Assembly (NCBI RefSeq): GCF_030704825.1
Contig: NZ_JAUYNX010000020.1
Coordinates: 1-43,801, forward strand
Reading direction: 5' to 3'
DNA: 43,801 bases
Origin: Brevundimonas sp.
Lineage (GTDB): Bacteria > Pseudomonadota > Alphaproteobacteria > Caulobacterales > Caulobacteraceae
Below, piece after piece: positions 16,452-24,068 of the stretch. Every line of letters starts with the position of its first letter. Positions within the stretch are counted from its first letter, which is position 1. The notes beneath the pieces were generated by a model, which was not told the origin of the DNA, did not search any database, and was given only the letters and a program-made list of their open reading frames with translations. The translations under genes were made by a program, and so were the position numbers.

Positions 16452-17411
16452 CTATTCTAAAAACGCGTTCACCTCGGCGGCGAACCGGGCCGGCTGATCC
16501 AGCATCACGAAATGGGCGCTGTCGTCGATCCGGGTCAGAGTCGCGCCGGGCAGGTTGGCGAACGAGGCCCGGTAGATGCCGTCGACCATGTCATTGGTCA
16601 TCCGCGGATCGTTGAACCGGACGTAGAGCACGGTGGTCGGGGCGGTGATCCGGCCCAGCTCGGGCCGCAGGTCGGTGACGATCAGTTCGCGGAAGGCCGC
16701 GGCGGAGACGGCGCGGTCGCTGTTCGCGGCGTCCTCGAGCGGACCGGCGCGCAGGGATTCCGTGTTGATCATGCCGGTGACCGAGGCGGCGGCCTGCTGG
16801 CGGTAGGAGTCCTCGGGGCCGTTGGCCATGGCGGCGTAGATCTGGTCCGCCGTCGGCGTGACGCTTTCGGCCGTAGCGCCCGGAGCGCCGAACATGGCCC
16901 CCATGAACGGCACCATGTCGACCACCATCAGCTTGCCGACGCTGTCCGGATGGCGGGCGGCCAGCATCATGCCGATGGTCCCGCCCATTGAATGGCCGAT
17001 GACGGCGGGCTTGTTCAGACCCTTCTCGGCGATGTAGCGGGCGATGTCTTCGGCCACCGGGGCGGAGACGGGACCCATGGCGTTGTCCTCGGCCGGCGCG
17101 CCGGCGAAGCCTTGGACGTGGATGCGATGGACGCGGTAGCGGCCCTTCAGCTGTTCCGTCAGCCCGTCCCAGACCTCGGGCGAGGAGCTGAGGCCGGGGA
17201 TCAGGATGACGTCGCCGACCGGATGCTCGGGGCCGTCGACGCGGACGTGGAAGCGGCCCGAGTCGAAATCGGCATGGGCGTGGCCGTGCCCGGCCGCCGG
17301 GGCCGGCGCCGGGGCGTGCCGGGCGTGATCGCCGTGGGCCTGCGCGAAGGCGGGCGCCGCGACGAACGAGAAGGCCGCGGCGATGGCGGCGATGGCGGTC
17401 ATGGTCTTCAT
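16452..17411 (-). CDS. Secreted alpha/beta hydrolase with His-rich leader
   Basis: A 319-residue hydrolase with a signal peptide (cleavage likely after AFA, residue 23). Residues 24-49 are rich in histidine (HGDHARH and GHGHAHAD). The catalytic domain has VILIPGLSSSPEVWDGL for the oxyanion region, the nucleophile Ser141 in IGHSMGGTIGM and a late histidine in DDSAHFVMLDQP. An acid is probably Asp in RFNDPRMTND. The fold and active site are clear; the substrate is not known. The protein should be periplasmic or secreted. It lies behind the penicillin-binding protein gene on the same strand, 117 bp apart. Confidence 0.88.
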   Translation of the reverse strand: MKTMTAIAAIAAAFSFVAAPAFAQAHGDHARHAPAPAPAAGHGHAHADFDSGRFHVRVDGPEHPVGDVILIPGLSSSPEVWDGLTEQLKGRYRVHRIHVQGFAGAPAEDNAMGPVSAPVAEDIARYIAEKGLNKPAVIGHSMGGTIGMMLAARHPDSVGKLMVVDMVPFMGAMFGAPGATAESVTPTADQIYAAMANGPEDSYRQQAAASVTGMINTESLRAGPLEDAANSDRAVSAAAFRELIVTDLRPELGRITAPTTVLYVRFNDPRMTNDMVDGIYRASFANLPGATLTRIDDSAHFVMLDQPARFAAEVNAFLE

Positions 17412-17527
17412 GGCGTGTCCCCGATGGGGCGGGCGACGCGCCCGCTTCTGTCCCCTAGTCGCCGCACAGGGCGCGAACGGATGCAGCCGGTCAAGACTTC
17501 CCGCATCCGGGTCGCTAAACTGGCGTC

Positions 17528-18649
17528 ATGAGCCCAGCCGACAGCGCCCCCCTTTCCGCGAAATCGCCCGAGGCCAAGGCCCCGCCCACCGCCTTCGGCA
17601 CGGGTTTCCTGCTGGACGCCTGGTATTTCGTCGCCCTGTCGCGCGACGTCGCGCCGGCCTCGCTGAAGCGCCACGAACTGCTGGGCGAGCCGGTCCTGAT
17701 CGGCCGGACCCGCTCCGGACAGGTCTACGCCCTGCGCGACATCTGCCCCCACCGCGCCGCGCCCCTGTCGGCCGGACGGCTGGTGGAGAAGCCTGGCGAG
17801 GGCGAGACCATCGAATGCTGCTACCACGGCTGGCGGTTCCGCCCCGACGGCGTCTGCGCCGCCATCCCCTCGCTGGTCGAGGACCAGGCCTATGAGGCGG
17901 ACCGCATCCGGGTGCGCAGCTATCCGGTGCGCGAAAGCCAGGGGATGGTGTTCGTCTGGATGGCGTCCGATCCGCGCGCCGCACCCGATCCCGACCATGA
18001 GCCGCCGCTGTTTCCCGGCGTTGTGGGCGGCGAGGCGAAGATGGTCGAATGGATGGATTTCGACGCCCATGTCGACCACGCCGTCGTCGGCCTGGTGGAT
18101 CCCGCCCACGGCCCCTATGTGCATCAGCAGTGGTGGTGGCGGTCCGAGCAGTCGATGCACGAAAAGGCCAAGGCCTTCGAGCCGCGCGAGCACGGCTTCG
18201 CCATGGTGCGGCACGCGCCGTCGTCGAACAGCCGGGCGTATAAAATCCTCGGCGGAGCGCCGGCGACCGAAATCACCTTCCGCCTGCCCGGCTATCGCTG
18301 GGAACATATCCAGGTCGGGGAAAAGCAGGTTCTGGCCCTGACCTGCCTGACTCCGCTTAGCGAAACGAAGACCCGGATCACCCAGATCTTCTGGTCCGAT
18401 CACTGGGTGTTCGGGATCGCCAAACCCTTCCTGCGGATGGGGGTGGTCGCCTTCCTGAAACAGGACGGCGGCATGGTGAACCTGCAGAACGAGGGGCTGC
18501 GCTACGACCCGGCCCTGATCTGGATCGACGACGCCGACAAACAGGCGAAATGGTACCAGCAGCTGAAGCGCGAATGGAACAGGAGCCGGGCCGAGGGCCG
18601 GCCGTTCGCCAACCCGGTCAAACCCGCGACCTTGCGCTGGAAGAGCTGA
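17528..18649 (+). CDS. Rieske non-haem iron oxygenase, alpha-subunit type
   Basis: A 373-residue oxygenase. The N-terminal Rieske domain has CPHRAAPLSAGR (Cys73, His75) and CCYHGWRF (Cys97, His100). The C-terminal catalytic domain carries histidines in FDAHVDH and DPAHGPYVH (His184, His194 and His199 are candidates for the iron ligands with a nearby aspartate). Overall it looks like the pheophorbide-oxygenase/VanA-like group that hydroxylates or demethylates aromatic or cyclic compounds. No ferredoxin or reductase gene is adjacent. The substrate is unknown. It is divergent from the secreted hydrolase and convergent with the TetR gene. Confidence 0.88.
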   Translation: MSPADSAPLSAKSPEAKAPPTAFGTGFLLDAWYFVALSRDVAPASLKRHELLGEPVLIGRTRSGQVYALRDICPHRAAPLSAGRLVEKPGEGETIECCYHGWRFRPDGVCAAIPSLVEDQAYEADRIRVRSYPVRESQGMVFVWMASDPRAAPDPDHEPPLFPGVVGGEAKMVEWMDFDAHVDHAVVGLVDPAHGPYVHQQWWWRSEQSMHEKAKAFEPREHGFAMVRHAPSSNSRAYKILGGAPATEITFRLPGYRWEHIQVGEKQVLALTCLTPLSETKTRITQIFWSDHWVFGIAKPFLRMGVVAFLKQDGGMVNLQNEGLRYDPALIWIDDADKQAKWYQQLKREWNRSRAEGRPFANPVKPATLRWKS

Positions 18650-18651
18650 GT

Positions 18652-18680
18652 CCCTCCCCGGCGCGCGGCGGCGGGGAGGG
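18652..18680. terminator. GC-rich hairpin between convergent genes
   Basis: Nine-base perfect arms, CCCTCCCCG (18652-18660) and CGGGGAGGG (18672-18680), with an 11-base loop, sit between the Rieske oxygenase stop and the TetR stop. There is no T run, so a Rho-independent role is doubtful; it could also be a dispersed palindromic repeat. Confidence 0.5.
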
Positions 18681-18688
18681 GCGGTTCC

Positions 18689-19351
18689 CTATTGTCGCGA
18701 GATCTGGCCCGCCAGAATCACGTCCACCTGCTTGCCGAGCTGCGCCGTCAGTTGCTGGATGGTCCAGCCGTCGTACGCGGCGCGGCGGTAGTTGGACAGA
18801 TAGGCGTCGTAGATGAGGTCGCCGAGAAGGCGCACGTCGGCGTCCTGACGCAATTCGCCTTCGCGGACGCCCGCCTGCAGGGCGTCGGTGACGACCGAAA
18901 CCAGCGGCTTGATGGCGTCGCGGGTCCGCATTTCGGCGGCCACCGGCTGGAACCAGGAACGGGCGACGACGGCCTGGACCAGCGGCAGGAGCTCCAGCGA
19001 GCTGTGGTAGCCCGCGGTCAGGGCGGCCAACAGACGCGCGCGGACCGAGGTTTCGGAGGCGGCGGCGGCTTTCAGGGTTTCCGCCAGCTTGAGCATGTCC
19101 TCGGAGAGGACCGCTTCGAACAGTTCGGCCTTGTCCTGGAAGTTGGCGAAGACCGCGCCGGTCGACATGCCCGCGCCCTTGGCGATGTCGCGGATGGTGG
19201 CGGGCTCGTAGCCCCGCTCGGCAAACAGCTGGCGGGCGGCCTCGAGCACCTTCTGACGGGTCCGGACCTTGGCGGCCTGGCGACGGTTCAGCCGGGGAGT
19301 TTCGCTTTCGGAATCGATGTTCGTGGAAGGGTTCAAAGCGACATCTCGCAT
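18689..19351 (-). CDS. TetR-family transcriptional regulator
   Basis: A 220-residue repressor-type protein. The N-terminal DNA-binding domain (about 22-75) reads RTRQKVLEAARQLFAERGY, then ATIRDIAKGAGMSTGAVFAN and FQDKAELFEAV, a standard TetR helix-turn-helix. The rest is a helical ligand domain without recognisable specificity. A 15-bp palindrome overlaps its likely promoter region, suggesting that it represses itself. Convergent with the Rieske oxygenase and downstream of the Kef-type antiporter on the same strand; either could be a target but nothing proves it. Confidence 0.93.
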   Translation of the reverse strand: MRDVALNPSTNIDSESETPRLNRRQAAKVRTRQKVLEAARQLFAERGYEPATIRDIAKGAGMSTGAVFANFQDKAELFEAVLSEDMLKLAETLKAAAASETSVRARLLAALTAGYHSSLELLPLVQAVVARSWFQPVAAEMRTRDAIKPLVSVVTDALQAGVREGELRQDADVRLLGDLIYDAYLSNYRRAAYDGWTIQQLTAQLGKQVDVILAGQISRQ

Positions 19352-19443
19352 AAACGGTTACTCACTGAGCGGCGGCTGACATCCGCCGTTGGAACTGGAC
19401 GCCGAAGCGATGGGGACAATCGGGGCGAGCGGGGAGGCACGCA

Positions 19444-19464
19444 AACATATCGCCTGTCAGGCGA
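19444..19464 (-). promoter_or_regulatory. Palindrome next to a possible TetR-gene -10 site
   Basis: TCGCCTG-T-CAGGCGA (19450-19464) is a perfect palindrome with seven-base arms. On the minus strand it lies directly upstream of TATGTT (19449-19444), a plausible -10, about 95 bases before the TetR start. That is a classic place for an autoregulatory operator. No strong -35 is visible. Confidence 0.45.
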
Positions 19465-19571
19465 GATCAGGGGCACACATCACGCAACGATGACCAAAAT
19501 GGGGTAGCGGGATTAACAGCGGGGTTAGGCGTTCGGTTAACGGGACCGGCCGGGTCTTCCGGCGCTGCGGC

Positions 19572-21407
19572 TCAGCGACGCAGGGTGGAACGCAGGGCGC
19601 GCGGGCGTCGGGATGCGTCCCCCTCGGGCATGGCCTCCTGGAAAACCCTGCGGAATCGATCCCGGCGCTCGTGGATCGACGCCAGCACAAGACCCATGGG
19701 CACGCCCAGATCGATCAGGGTGTTCTCGGCCAGTTGCAGGCTGGCCTCGGTCGTTTCCGGCACCGCGTCGGTGACGCCGAGGGCGTACAGGCGCGCGGCG
19801 TGGCGATGGTCGCGGGCGCGCGCGATCAGGATCAGGTCCGGGCGCAGTGAGCGCGTCGCGGTCACCACCTCGTCCACCTTGGTCGGCGCGTCCATGGTGA
19901 CCACCACGGCCCGGGCCGTGTCGATGCCGCAGCGTTCCAGCATTTCGGGCCGTCCGGCGTCGCCGTAGAAGACGTTGGCGCCCTCGGCCCGGCCCATGGC
20001 CACGGTGGTGGGGTTGGCGTCGATGGCCAGAAATGCCTGGCCATGCTCGGTCAGCATTTCGCCCACCAGCCGTCCGACGCGGCCGAAGCCGACGATCAGG
20101 ACCTGGCCTGCGGTCGCCGCCGGCGGCTCCAGGGCTTCACGGGGCAGGCCGGGCGCCGTCGGCGCCGCGCGTTTGAGCAGCCGATCGGCGATGAGGGCCA
20201 TCAGGGGCACGGTGAAGATGCTGATCGTCGCGGCCATCAGAACCGTCCGGGTGAAGGCCGGCGAGGCGATCCCCTCGACCAGACCGGCCCCAAGGATCAC
20301 GAAGGCGAACTCCCCCGCCGGCCCCAGCACCAGCGCCGTCTCGATGGCGGTGCGATTGTTCAGGCCCCAGACGCGCGCGGCGCCGAAGATCAGGACCGCC
20401 TTCAGCGAGGTCAGCATGGCGGCGAGACCGAAGACCGCGACCGGATCGCCGGCCACCGCATCCAGATCAAGGCCGATGCCGACTCCCACGAAAAAGACCC
20501 CGAGCAACAGTCCCTTGAACGGTTCGATCGAGATCTCGACCTCGCGGCGGAACTCGGTCTCGGCCAGCAGCAGGCCGGCGATCAGGGCGCCGAGGCTCAT
20601 CGACAAGCCGGCCGCCTGGGCCGCGACGCCGGCTCCGACGACCACCAGCAGGCTGGCGGCGATGAACATCTCCTGCCCCTGCCCCCTGGTCTTGGCGCGG
20701 GCGACCGAACGGAACATGGGCCGCAACACCAGCCGGCCCAGCACGACCAGCAGCGCCAGGCCGATGGCGGCCGGGATGAGGGTGAACAGGGCGGGCCGCA
20801 GCACGGCCGGATCGAAGTCGCCGCCTCCGACCCCGCTCTCGGCGAGGGCCGCCAGGACGGTGACCGTGATGAGGATCGGCGCAACGACCAGGTCTTGGGC
20901 CAGCAGGATGGAGAAGGTCGCGCGTCCCGCGGTCGTCTTGATCCGGCTTCGCTCGGCCATCACCGGCATCACCACCGCCGTCGACGACAGGGCCAGCCCC
21001 ATGCCCAGCACCGCCGCCGAGACCATCGGCTGGCCCATAAAGACGAACACCGCCGCCAGCGCGACCGTACAGACCGCCACCTGGGTGAGGCCGAGGCCGA
21101 ACACCAGCTTGCGCATGGCCCGGAGCCGCTCCCACGACAGCTCCAGCCCGATCATGAACAGCAGGAAGGCGACGCCGAGCTCCGACAGCGAGCGGATCTG
21201 GGCCGCGTCCGAGATCGTCAGCCACGACAGCCATGGCGCGTTGTCGGCCAGCCGCGCCAGTCCGTCCGGCCCCAGCAAAACGCCCGCCGCGAGGAAGCCG
21301 AGCACGGGACTGATCCTCAGGCGGTTGAACAGCGGCACGACCACGCCCGCCGCGGCCAGGAAGACCACCAGATCCTTGTACTCGCCGCCCCCGCCGTGTC
21401 CGTTCAT
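19572..21407 (-). CDS. Kef-type cation/proton antiporter with TrkA-N domain
   Basis: A 611-residue CPA2 antiporter of the KefB/KefC group. About 12 membrane helices occupy residues 10-400, with LLFMIGLELS and LLAQDLVVAP (Asp172) as typical ion-pathway motifs. A TrkA-N nucleotide-binding domain follows (about 433-560), with GFGRVG at 440-445 and an acidic residue in LAIDANP. Such proteins exchange potassium, or in some cases other cations, for protons and can be gated by glutathione adducts or nucleotides. AGGAGG lies just before the ATG. The KefF/KefG partner is not present nearby, so the exact subclass is open. Confidence 0.92.
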   Translation of the reverse strand: MNGHGGGGEYKDLVVFLAAAGVVVPLFNRLRISPVLGFLAAGVLLGPDGLARLADNAPWLSWLTISDAAQIRSLSELGVAFLLFMIGLELSWERLRAMRKLVFGLGLTQVAVCTVALAAVFVFMGQPMVSAAVLGMGLALSSTAVVMPVMAERSRIKTTAGRATFSILLAQDLVVAPILITVTVLAALAESGVGGGDFDPAVLRPALFTLIPAAIGLALLVVLGRLVLRPMFRSVARAKTRGQGQEMFIAASLLVVVGAGVAAQAAGLSMSLGALIAGLLLAETEFRREVEISIEPFKGLLLGVFFVGVGIGLDLDAVAGDPVAVFGLAAMLTSLKAVLIFGAARVWGLNNRTAIETALVLGPAGEFAFVILGAGLVEGIASPAFTRTVLMAATISIFTVPLMALIADRLLKRAAPTAPGLPREALEPPAATAGQVLIVGFGRVGRLVGEMLTEHGQAFLAIDANPTTVAMGRAEGANVFYGDAGRPEMLERCGIDTARAVVVTMDAPTKVDEVVTATRSLRPDLILIARARDHRHAARLYALGVTDAVPETTEASLQLAENTLIDLGVPMGLVLASIHERRDRFRRVFQEAMPEGDASRRPRALRSTLRR

Positions 21408-21576
21408 GCGCCCTCCTGACAGGACCCACTATCCGGGCAGGATGCGTCGCCGCCAAGGCGAAACCCCGGAAACCGCCGATTCCCGCGCATGACAAAAAAT
21501 TCAGACGACAGGGCGCGGCCGGAGCGTAGGGTCGCCGCCGACGCTGTCCGTGAGAGAAGCGAAGTCGAGGGATCCC

Positions 21577-23715
21577 ATGAGAAAACTGCTGATCGGCGCC
21601 GCGCTCGGCGCCCTGTTGCTGCCCGCCTCCGCGGCGTCCGCCCAGGTGGGCGGCGATGACCACGGCCACGCCTGCATCGACGAAAGCTGCACCGTCTTCG
21701 AGTTGTTCCAGACCCCCGCCGAAGGCGGGACGGTTCTGGGTTACCAGGGCGTAGCGGCGCCGAGCTACGGCGATTGGGGCTTTGATCTGGCCGGCCGCGA
21801 CACCTCGGTGCGCCCGGGCGACAGCTTCATGCGCTACGCCAACGGTTCAGCCCTCGATCGGCTGCAGATCCCTTCTGACCGCACCTCCTATGGCTCGTTC
21901 AACCTGTTGCGCGAACTGTCCGACAATCGCGTGAAGGTGATGATCGACGCTCTCGTCGCGCGCACAGACCTGGCCGCCGGCTCTGACGAACAGAAGATCG
22001 CGGACGCCTACCGCTCCTACATGGACGAGGACCGGATCGAGGCGTTGGACGCCCAGCCGCTGCAGCCCTACCTCGCCGCCATCCGCGCCGCGAACACCCA
22101 TGACGCCATGGCCGTCTACATGGGCCAGACCCAGGGCCGCGTGGGCGCCTCGATCTTCGGCACGGGCATCACCACCGACCAGAAGGCGCCGACCCGGTAT
22201 GTCGTCTCGACCGGCCAGGCCGGCCTGGGCCTGCCCAATCGCGACTACTATCTGGCGGACCGCTGGGCCGAGAAGAAGGCGCTGTACCGCGCCTATGTCG
22301 AGCGCATGCTGACCATGGTTGGCTGGGAAGACCCGGCGGCGAACGCGGACGCGATCCTCGCCTTCGAGGGTCGGATCGCCGAGGCGCACTGGACGCCGGA
22401 GCAGAACCGCAACCGCGACGAGACCTACAATGAATACACCATCGCCCAACTGGCGGCGGAGGCCCCGGGCTTCCCGTGGCAGGCCTATTATACGGCGGTC
22501 GGCGTCGGCGAAGTGCCCCGCCTGATCGTTCGCCAGGACACGGCCATGCCGGCCATCGCCGCCATCTTCGCGGAGACCCCGGTCGCGACCCTCCAGGCCT
22601 GGGAGGCCTTCCACACCACCGACCAGGCCGCCTCGCGCCTGTCGCGCCGCTTCGCCGACGCCCAGTGGGAGTTCCGTTCGCGTGACCTGCAGGGTCAGCC
22701 GATGCAGCGCCCGCGCGACAAGCGGGGCATCAGCTTCGCCGAAGGCATGTTGGGCGAGGCCGTCGGCCGCCAGTACGTCGCTGAATACTTCCCCGCCGAG
22801 TCCAAGGCCAAGATGGAGGAGCTGGTCGCCAACCTGCGCATTGCGCTCAGCAACCGCATCAACACCTACGACTGGATGGGCGAGGCCACCAAGGCCGCAG
22901 CCCAGGAGAAGCTGGCCAAGTTCACCGTCAAGATCGGTTACCCGAACAAGTGGCGTGACTACTCCGCGCTCGAAATCCGCCCGGACGACCTGTTCGGCAA
23001 CGGTGAGCGGGCCGGCCTGTTCCGCTGGAACTATCAGCTCAATCGCCTGAACGAGCCGGTCGACAAGGACGAATGGGGCATGACCCCGCAGACCGTGAAC
23101 GCCTATTACAACTCCACCAATAACGAGATCGTCTTTCCGGCCGCCATCCTGCAACCGCCCTTCTTCGATCCGGATGCGGACCCGGCCGTCAACTATGGCG
23201 GCATCGGCGGCGTCATCGGTCACGAAATCGGCCACGGCTTCGACGACCAAGGCTCCAAGTCCGACGGCGATGGCGTGCTGCGCAGCTGGTGGACGGCCGA
23301 GGACCGGGCCAATTTCGACGCGCTGACCGCCCGCCTCGGCGAACAGTACGGCCAGTTCGAGCCCCTCCCGGGCTTCCGGGTCCGCCCGGCCCTGACCATG
23401 GGCGAGAACATCGGCGACGCCGCTGGCAACGCCGTCGGTCTCGAGGCCTATCATCTGTCGCTGAACGGCCAGCCCGCGCCGGTCCTAGACGGTACGACCG
23501 GCGACCAGCGCTTCTTCTACGGCTGGGCCCAGGTCTGGCAGTCGAAATATCGCGACGACGCGCTGAGGCAACAGATCGACACCGACCCGCACAGCCCGGC
23601 CGAGTTCCGGGTCATCGGCCCGGTCCGCAACGTTGACGCCTGGTACGAAGCCTTCGACGTCCAGCCCGGCGACAAATACTATCTCGCACCGGAAGACCGG
23701 GTCCGCATCTGGTAG
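21577..23715 (+). CDS. Secreted M13-family (neprilysin/PepO-like) zinc metallopeptidase
   Basis: A 712-residue endopeptidase that cleaves oligopeptides, probably in the periplasm. The ATG at 21577 follows GAGGGA and opens a signal peptide (MRKLLIGAALGALLLPASAA, cleavage near 22). Family motifs are VNAYYNSTNNEIVFPAAILQ, the zinc site His549-Glu550-x-x-His553 (GHEIGHGFDDQGS) and Glu610 with Asp614 in GENIGD. The C-terminal VRNVDAWYEAFDV and the final tryptophan are also typical. Directly after the signal peptide is a short His/Cys segment (His29, His31, Cys33, Cys38). A terminator follows the stop codon. Confidence 0.95.
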   Translation: MRKLLIGAALGALLLPASAASAQVGGDDHGHACIDESCTVFELFQTPAEGGTVLGYQGVAAPSYGDWGFDLAGRDTSVRPGDSFMRYANGSALDRLQIPSDRTSYGSFNLLRELSDNRVKVMIDALVARTDLAAGSDEQKIADAYRSYMDEDRIEALDAQPLQPYLAAIRAANTHDAMAVYMGQTQGRVGASIFGTGITTDQKAPTRYVVSTGQAGLGLPNRDYYLADRWAEKKALYRAYVERMLTMVGWEDPAANADAILAFEGRIAEAHWTPEQNRNRDETYNEYTIAQLAAEAPGFPWQAYYTAVGVGEVPRLIVRQDTAMPAIAAIFAETPVATLQAWEAFHTTDQAASRLSRRFADAQWEFRSRDLQGQPMQRPRDKRGISFAEGMLGEAVGRQYVAEYFPAESKAKMEELVANLRIALSNRINTYDWMGEATKAAAQEKLAKFTVKIGYPNKWRDYSALEIRPDDLFGNGERAGLFRWNYQLNRLNEPVDKDEWGMTPQTVNAYYNSTNNEIVFPAAILQPPFFDPDADPAVNYGGIGGVIGHEIGHGFDDQGSKSDGDGVLRSWWTAEDRANFDALTARLGEQYGQFEPLPGFRVRPALTMGENIGDAAGNAVGLEAYHLSLNGQPAPVLDGTTGDQRFFYGWAQVWQSKYRDDALRQQIDTDPHSPAEFRVIGPVRNVDAWYEAFDVQPGDKYYLAPEDRVRIW

Positions 23716-23739
23716 ACCCGCGAGCCCGAACGAACCGAG

Positions 23740-23770
23740 GGGCCGGAGTGGCGACGCTCCGGCCCTTCCT
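23740..23770 (+). terminator. Terminator of the M13 peptidase gene
   Basis: GGGCCGGAG (23740-23748) pairs with CTCCGGCCC (23757-23765) around an eight-base loop, followed by TTCCTGTTT. It lies 25 bases after the stop codon. Confidence 0.7.
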
Positions 23771-23863
23771 GTTTGGCTTGAGACTGTTTGCCGATCGGCA
23801 GGGCGCGACCCGCCCAGGCGGCGAGCCTCCGCGGGCGAGCGTTAGCGCCCTGATTCCAGACGC

Positions 23864-23906
23864 AAAAAAGCCCGCCGCGGGGGATACATCGCGGCGGGCT
23901 TTCTTT
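23864..23906. terminator. Bidirectional intrinsic terminator
   Basis: A 12-base stem, ending AAGCCCGCCGC (23868-23878) and GCGGCGGGCTT (23891-23901), has six A bases before it and TTTCTTT after it, so it can stop transcription from both sides. It lies in the middle of the convergent gap between the M13 peptidase and hisS. Confidence 0.88.
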
Positions 23907-24053
23907 CGCTCTTTGAACGAGCGGACGTTTCCTCCCCGAAACGCCTCCGGGCCGCTGCTGCGCCGAAACGCTGCGCTTCCCGAGTGCGTCAGAAAAACGA
24001 CATTTACCGTCCCAAGTCAATGAAGCGGCGGGTGAAACCCGGGTTTTTCCAAT

Positions 24054-24068
24054 CTTATCAGTGATAAG
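24054..24068. repeat. 15-bp perfect palindrome abutting the hisS stop
   Basis: CTTATCA-G-TGATAAG, seven-base arms around one G, touches the hisS stop codon. The inner TATCAGTGATA equals the core of the classical tetO2 operator of Tn10. On the minus strand it is followed by ATTGGAAAAA and not a T run, so it does not look like a terminator. Confidence 0.6.

Larger units (their letters stand above)
23716..24068. other. 353-bp convergent intergenic region
   Basis: It holds two terminators and a palindrome (listed separately) but no convincing protein gene. The part from 23907 to 24053 lies between the bidirectional terminator and the hisS end. It contains short inverted repeats such as CGTTTC/GAAACG and a five-base hairpin before a T run near 24040. 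A small RNA is possible but unsupported. Confidence 0.4.

Noticed and set aside
19513..19541. Three TTAA/TTAG half-sites in a row before the TetR gene, like CtrA boxes
   Set aside because: The half-sites repeat every 12 bases (eight-base gaps); CtrA boxes need seven-base gaps. No clear promoter lies at them.
23922..23937. GGGGAGGAAACGTCCG on the minus strand, like part of RNase P RNA
   Set aside because: Only this short piece resembles the GAGGAAAGTCC region; the rest of the RNA, about 400 bases, is absent.
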